NCBI GenBank assembly: GCA_030620455.1
Contig: JAUXEQ010000060.1
Span: 1-8,122, forward strand
Source of the DNA: a bacterium
GTDB taxonomy: Bacteria > UBP14 > UBA6098 > B30-G16
Length of the DNA: 8,122 nt
Direction of reading: 5' to 3'
A program made the position numbers and the translations under genes. Position 1 is the first letter of the stretch. The number at the start of each line of letters is the position of its first letter. Of the stretch, positions 6,499 to 8,122 are shown in pieces. The notes beneath the pieces are model-generated. The model did not search any database. It worked only from the letters and a program-made list of their open reading frames with translations, and was not told the DNA's origin.

Positions 6499-6763
6499 TT
6501 TCATCTATATTATCATTAGCTTATTTTGTTACTTTGTCAATGAAATTATTGTCCTGTCGATATAATTCTTTTCACCTAATAACTCATATTCGCTTTACTT
6601 AGCGCAGTTTAACGATAAGATAATGCTCATTAACAGCCATTATTTGAATGTTAATTTATTTCTATCCTGCATATAGGAATGTGTAACTCGATCGAGATCA
6701 AATGTATGGATGTTATTACTCTTGAAAACTTTGGAATATCTTTCCGTTTCAATTATTTGCGCA

Positions 6764-7339
6764 TCAATAATTATCTTCAATAATCTCGAAATACGCTTGA
6801 GGATGTCTGCAATTAGGGCATTGCTTTGGAGCTTCGGTTCCTGTATGAGTGTAGCCACATTTCCTGCATTTCCACTCAACAGTTTCGTTCTTCTTGAAAA
6901 CATTACCAGAGAGAATATTTTGCCTAAGTTTAATATATCTTCCCTCGTGGAATTTCTCTGCAATCGCTATTGTATAAAAAGTGGCAGCGATCCTTGAGAA
7001 ACCCTCCTCTTGCGCTGTTTTAGCGAATTCAGGATACATGATTGTATTTTCATAGTTCTCCCCAGCAGCGGAAGCAGCAAGATTTTCCACAGTCGAGCCG
7101 ATAACACCCGCTGGATATGATGCTATAATTTCTACGTCCCCACCTTCGAGATATTCGAATAACAATTGGGCATGCATTCTCTCATGCTCTGCTGTCTCGG
7201 CAAATATAGCTGCGATTTGCTCGTAACCTTCCTTTTTAGCCTTGTTGGCGAAAAAAGTATAACGATTTCTCGCTTGTGACTCACCTGCAAAGGCTGTTAG
7301 AAGGTTCTTTTCTGTTTTTGTTCCTTTTACACTTGACAT
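6764..7339 (-). CDS. rbr: Rubrerythrin (non-haem di-iron peroxidase)
   Basis: Reduces hydrogen peroxide to water in the cytoplasm of anaerobes, taking electrons from NAD(P)H through rubredoxin-type carriers. At 191 residues it has the classic two-domain length. The N-terminal four-helix ferritin-like domain (1-145) has all di-iron ligands: Glu20 in 'FAGESQARNRY', Glu53 and His56 in 'EHERMH', Glu94 and Glu97 in 'GENYE', and Glu128 and His131 in 'AEKFHEGRY'. The C-terminal rubredoxin-like domain (about 154-188) has the Fe(Cys)4 set Cys158-x2-Cys161 and Cys174-x2-Cys177. The ATG at 7339 is preceded on the minus strand by AAAGGAG at 7344-7350. It lies 90 nt downstream of superoxide reductase on the same strand, whose product peroxide it can remove. 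An inverted repeat and promoter in that gap suggest separate, inducible transcription. Confidence 0.96.
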   Translation of the reverse strand: MSSVKGTKTEKNLLTAFAGESQARNRYTFFANKAKKEGYEQIAAIFAETAEHERMHAQLLFEYLEGGDVEIIASYPAGVIGSTVENLAASAAGENYENTIMYPEFAKTAQEEGFSRIAATFYTIAIAEKFHEGRYIKLRQNILSGNVFKKNETVEWKCRKCGYTHTGTEAPKQCPNCRHPQAYFEIIEDNY

Positions 7340-7362
7340 AATGCTCCTTTCAAGTATAAGTT

Positions 7363-7390
7363 ATTCTATAATTTTACCAGTAATGGTAAA
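7363..7390 (-). promoter_or_regulatory. Candidate rubrerythrin promoter
   Basis: On the minus strand TTTACC (7385-7390) and TAGAAT (7363-7368) are 16 nt apart. Transcription would start near 7356, giving a leader of about 17 nt that contains the Shine-Dalgarno. The -10 matches 5/6 of TATAAT and the -35 matches 4/6. The inverted repeat at 7373-7390 covers the -35 and spacer. Confidence 0.35.
7373..7390. promoter_or_regulatory. Inverted repeat, candidate operator upstream of rubrerythrin
   Basis: TTTACCA-GTAA-TGGTAAA: perfect 7-bp arms with a 4-nt spacer. It is not followed by a T-run appropriate to a terminator of superoxide reductase and sits 33 nt before the rubrerythrin ATG, overlapping the candidate -35. 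It does not resemble the PerR-box-like site at 3224-3238, so another regulator or a different binding mode is possible. Confidence 0.45.
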
Positions 7391-7429
7391 TTTTGTTTGA
7401 ATATGAAATTGCTTGTTTATCAGTTATAC

Positions 7430-7825
7430 TTACATTACGTCAATATGCACTGACGAACTCCAAAATCCGTGAATGTTGCAATACGATATCGCGAGAATGT
7501 TCCCCGACTTCTCTGTTTTAAACGTGCAAACCACTTCCGGAATAGAATACACAGTGCTGGTATTCGGGCCTTTTGCCGACGAGCCATGTGCCACTAAAGC
7601 AAATCTGCCTATTTCGTATGGAAATTTCTCTCCATCGGGATGGAAAGTCAGAACTATCAAGCCTATATGATGCTCGGTAGTATTCGGATGAGGAATTTCC
7701 TTACCCACTGATACAGCAACTTTGAAATGTTCCCCAGCTTTGATCTTTTTCTGTACATCGATAACAGGAACATGTTTTTCGGTTTTCCAATCCGCACTTT
7801 GAATTGGAAACGTATATTCATTCAT
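7430..7825 (-). CDS. sor: Superoxide reductase, one-iron type (neelaredoxin / class II desulfoferrodoxin)
   Basis: Reduces superoxide to hydrogen peroxide without making oxygen, using a mononuclear Fe(His)4Cys centre and electrons from rubredoxin. The 131-residue product lacks the N-terminal desulforedoxin iron domain, hence the one-iron class. Ligands follow the Pyrococcus pattern: 'EKHVPVI' (16-22) with Glu16, the catalytic Lys17 and His18; 'HPNTTEHHI' (46-54) with His46 and His52; and 'CNIHG' (116-120) with Cys116 and His119. All are present, so activity is expected. No signal peptide is visible; cytoplasmic. The ATG at 7825 follows AGGAGGG (7830-7836 on the minus strand) with 4-nt spacing. 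Rubrerythrin lies directly downstream. A 16-nt motif just upstream of the ribosome site is nearly identical to one before rubrerythrin. Confidence 0.96.
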   Translation of the reverse strand: MNEYTFPIQSADWKTEKHVPVIDVQKKIKAGEHFKVAVSVGKEIPHPNTTEHHIGLIVLTFHPDGEKFPYEIGRFALVAHGSSAKGPNTSTVYSIPEVVCTFKTEKSGNILAISYCNIHGFWSSSVHIDVM

Positions 7826-7840
7826 TTTGCCCTCCTATTC

Positions 7841-7856
7841 TGGTAAATTTGGTTTG
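7841..7856 (-). promoter_or_regulatory. Upstream motif shared by sor and rubrerythrin (sor copy)
   Basis: CAAACCAAATTTACCA on the minus strand; the rubrerythrin copy (7384-7399) differs by one base. Here it ends 4 nt before the Shine-Dalgarno and lacks the second half of the inverted repeat seen at rubrerythrin. It could be a regulator half-site or a leader element. There is no good -35/-10 pair for sor in the gap; TATTAT lies further upstream. Confidence 0.4.
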
Positions 7857-7904
7857 TGAAGCTCACACCTCAGCAATGATAATAGTCACCTACAACGATT
7901 TGGA

Positions 7905-7924
7905 CAGCATACTTTAGTATGCTG
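7905..7924 (+). repeat. REP-like hairpin repeat R3
   Basis: A perfect 9-bp stem CAGCATACT / AGTATGCTG with a TT loop instead of GA, followed by CTCTTC. The outer bases match R2 while the inner stem bases have changed on both sides. Confidence 0.65.
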
Positions 7925-7936
7925 CTCTTCTTCCTG

Positions 7937-7956
7937 CAGGCGACTGAAGTCGTCTG
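7937..7956 (+). repeat. REP-like hairpin repeat R4
   Basis: A 9-bp stem CAGGCGACT / AGTCGTCTG around a GA loop, with one G-T wobble, followed by TTCA. It is 12 nt after R3, in the same orientation, and 9 nt from the stop codon of the minus-strand tail gene. Confidence 0.65.
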
Positions 7957-7965
7957 TTCAATTTT

Positions 7966-8122
7966 CTACTTCAAATATACAATTCTCTTCGTCATTCGTT
8001 GCCCATCCGATGTCGTTGCTCGCACAAGATAGACGCCACTGGAGATTGTTTCGTCAGGTTGCCAGATTATAACTTCCTGAGCCGATGCTGAAACCCCCTG
8101 TCGCTTTGCGACATCCCCCTTA
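7966..8122 (-). CDS. C-terminal end of a secreted/surface protein with FlgD-Ig / T9SS-type tail (5' part outside window)
   Basis: An open minus-strand frame from the right edge to TAG at 7966-7968, 51 residues plus stop, with no start inside the window. The last 40 residues have the closing strands of FlgD-Ig-like / type A sorting domains: 'EVIIWQP', then 'ISSGVYLVRATTSDGQ', ending 'RMTKRIVYLK' at the stop. Family members typically read x-x-W-x..., S-G-V-Y-(F/L)-(V/Y)-(R/K), ...(T/S)-(R/K)-(K/R)-(I/M)-V-x-(L/I)-K. Such tails mark proteins exported to or beyond the outer membrane. The first 9 residues ('KGDVAKRQG') are encoded by the second copy of the palindromic element, so it lies in frame inside the domain. 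No helix-type membrane anchor is visible. The main body and function of the protein cannot be known from here. Confidence 0.75.
   Translation of the reverse strand, partial: KGDVAKRQGVSASAQEVIIWQPDETISSGVYLVRATTSDGQRMTKRIVYLK
8092..8122 (-). repeat. Palindrome-rich element, copy 2 (truncated by window edge)
   Basis: It is 28/31 identical to 6271-6301. It includes a perfect TGTCGC-TTT-GCGACA stem (8099-8113); copy 1 has one mismatch in that stem. It lies inside the coding frame of the secreted-protein tail and encodes the same peptide, 'KGDVAKRQGV', as copy 1. Confidence 0.65.

Larger units (their letters stand above)
6225..6763. other. 539-bp region without an intact gene; repeat-rich left half
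   Basis: From left to right it holds the palindromic element (6271-6374), a secreted-protein tail remnant (6370-6420, minus) and two short hairpin repeats (6422-6498). From about 6500 to 6763 the DNA is AT-rich and I see no gene, terminator or structured repeat in it. Frames open across this stretch are unconvincing: they translate the palindromes or shadow the rubrerythrin gene. Confidence 0.6.

Noticed and set aside
6257..6602. Plus-strand open frames of 102 and 61 codons across the repeat region
   Set aside because: They translate the palindromic element and hairpins, have no ribosome site or domain, and the minus-strand reading is the one shared between copies.
6640..6963. Minus-strand frame overlapping the 3' end of rubrerythrin
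   Set aside because: It lies in another frame of a clearly identified gene; no recognisable domain or start signal.
7361..7375. PerR box at the TTATTCTATAA stretch upstream of rubrerythrin
   Set aside because: Alignment to TTATAAT-N-ATTATAA gives too few matches; the neighbouring 7-4-7 inverted repeat is the stronger signal.
7473..7670. Plus-strand open frame inside superoxide reductase
   Set aside because: Antisense shadow of a gene with complete active-site motifs.
6271..7956. CRISPR array or tandem repeat
   Set aside because: The repeats are few, unevenly spaced, individually palindromic with varying stems, and there are no cas genes; not a repeat-spacer pattern.

Overview
The window looks like chromosomal DNA of an AT-rich, anaerobic or microaerophilic Gram-negative-type bacterium. 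CoaD, the long two-domain SppA, a Sec lipoprotein, and a secreted-protein C-terminus of the FlgD-Ig / T9SS-sorting-domain style fit the Fibrobacteres-Chlorobi-Bacteroidetes (FCB) superphylum or a related candidate phylum. That placement is inference. Superoxide reductase and rubrerythrin, rather than catalase and SOD, point to an anaerobe that meets oxygen intermittently.

Layout. 1-295 is the 3' end of rsmG (+). 487-3116 is a tight three-gene run (+): a YkgJ-type cysteine-cluster protein, coaD and sppA, separated by 4 nt and 1 nt, with a plausible promoter at 373-402. 3296-3724 is a Fur-family regulator with PerR-type ligands (+), preceded by an AT-rich palindrome resembling a PerR box. 4017-5642 is pyrG (-), starting at GTG behind a strong Shine-Dalgarno. 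5772-6224 is an unrecognised lipoprotein (+), divergent from pyrG. 6225-6763 has no intact gene; it holds a roughly 105-bp palindrome-rich element, a small remnant of a secreted-protein tail, and two short hairpin repeats. 6764-7339 is rubrerythrin (-) and 7430-7825 a one-iron superoxide reductase (-). 7905-7956 holds two more hairpin repeats. 7966-8122 is the C-terminal end of a secreted or surface protein (-), cut by the window edge.

How the genes relate. Superoxide reductase turns superoxide into hydrogen peroxide, and rubrerythrin reduces hydrogen peroxide to water. The PerR-like regulator is a natural candidate to sense that peroxide. Rubrerythrin and superoxide reductase share a 16-nt upstream motif (15/16 identical). 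In front of rubrerythrin this motif forms half of a perfect 7-4-7 inverted repeat placed like an operator. The 487-3116 run is housekeeping: a metal-binding protein, coenzyme A synthesis and membrane peptide turnover.

The least ordinary content is the repeats. Four 20-nt hairpins with a fixed centre and end bases but covarying stems lie as two same-orientation pairs at 6422-6498 and 7905-7956. A separate palindromic element occurs twice, each time read through in frame next to a piece of a secreted-protein tail domain, at 6271-6420 and 8092-8122. This resembles a repeat that tolerates, or prefers, insertion into such tails as translated sequence.
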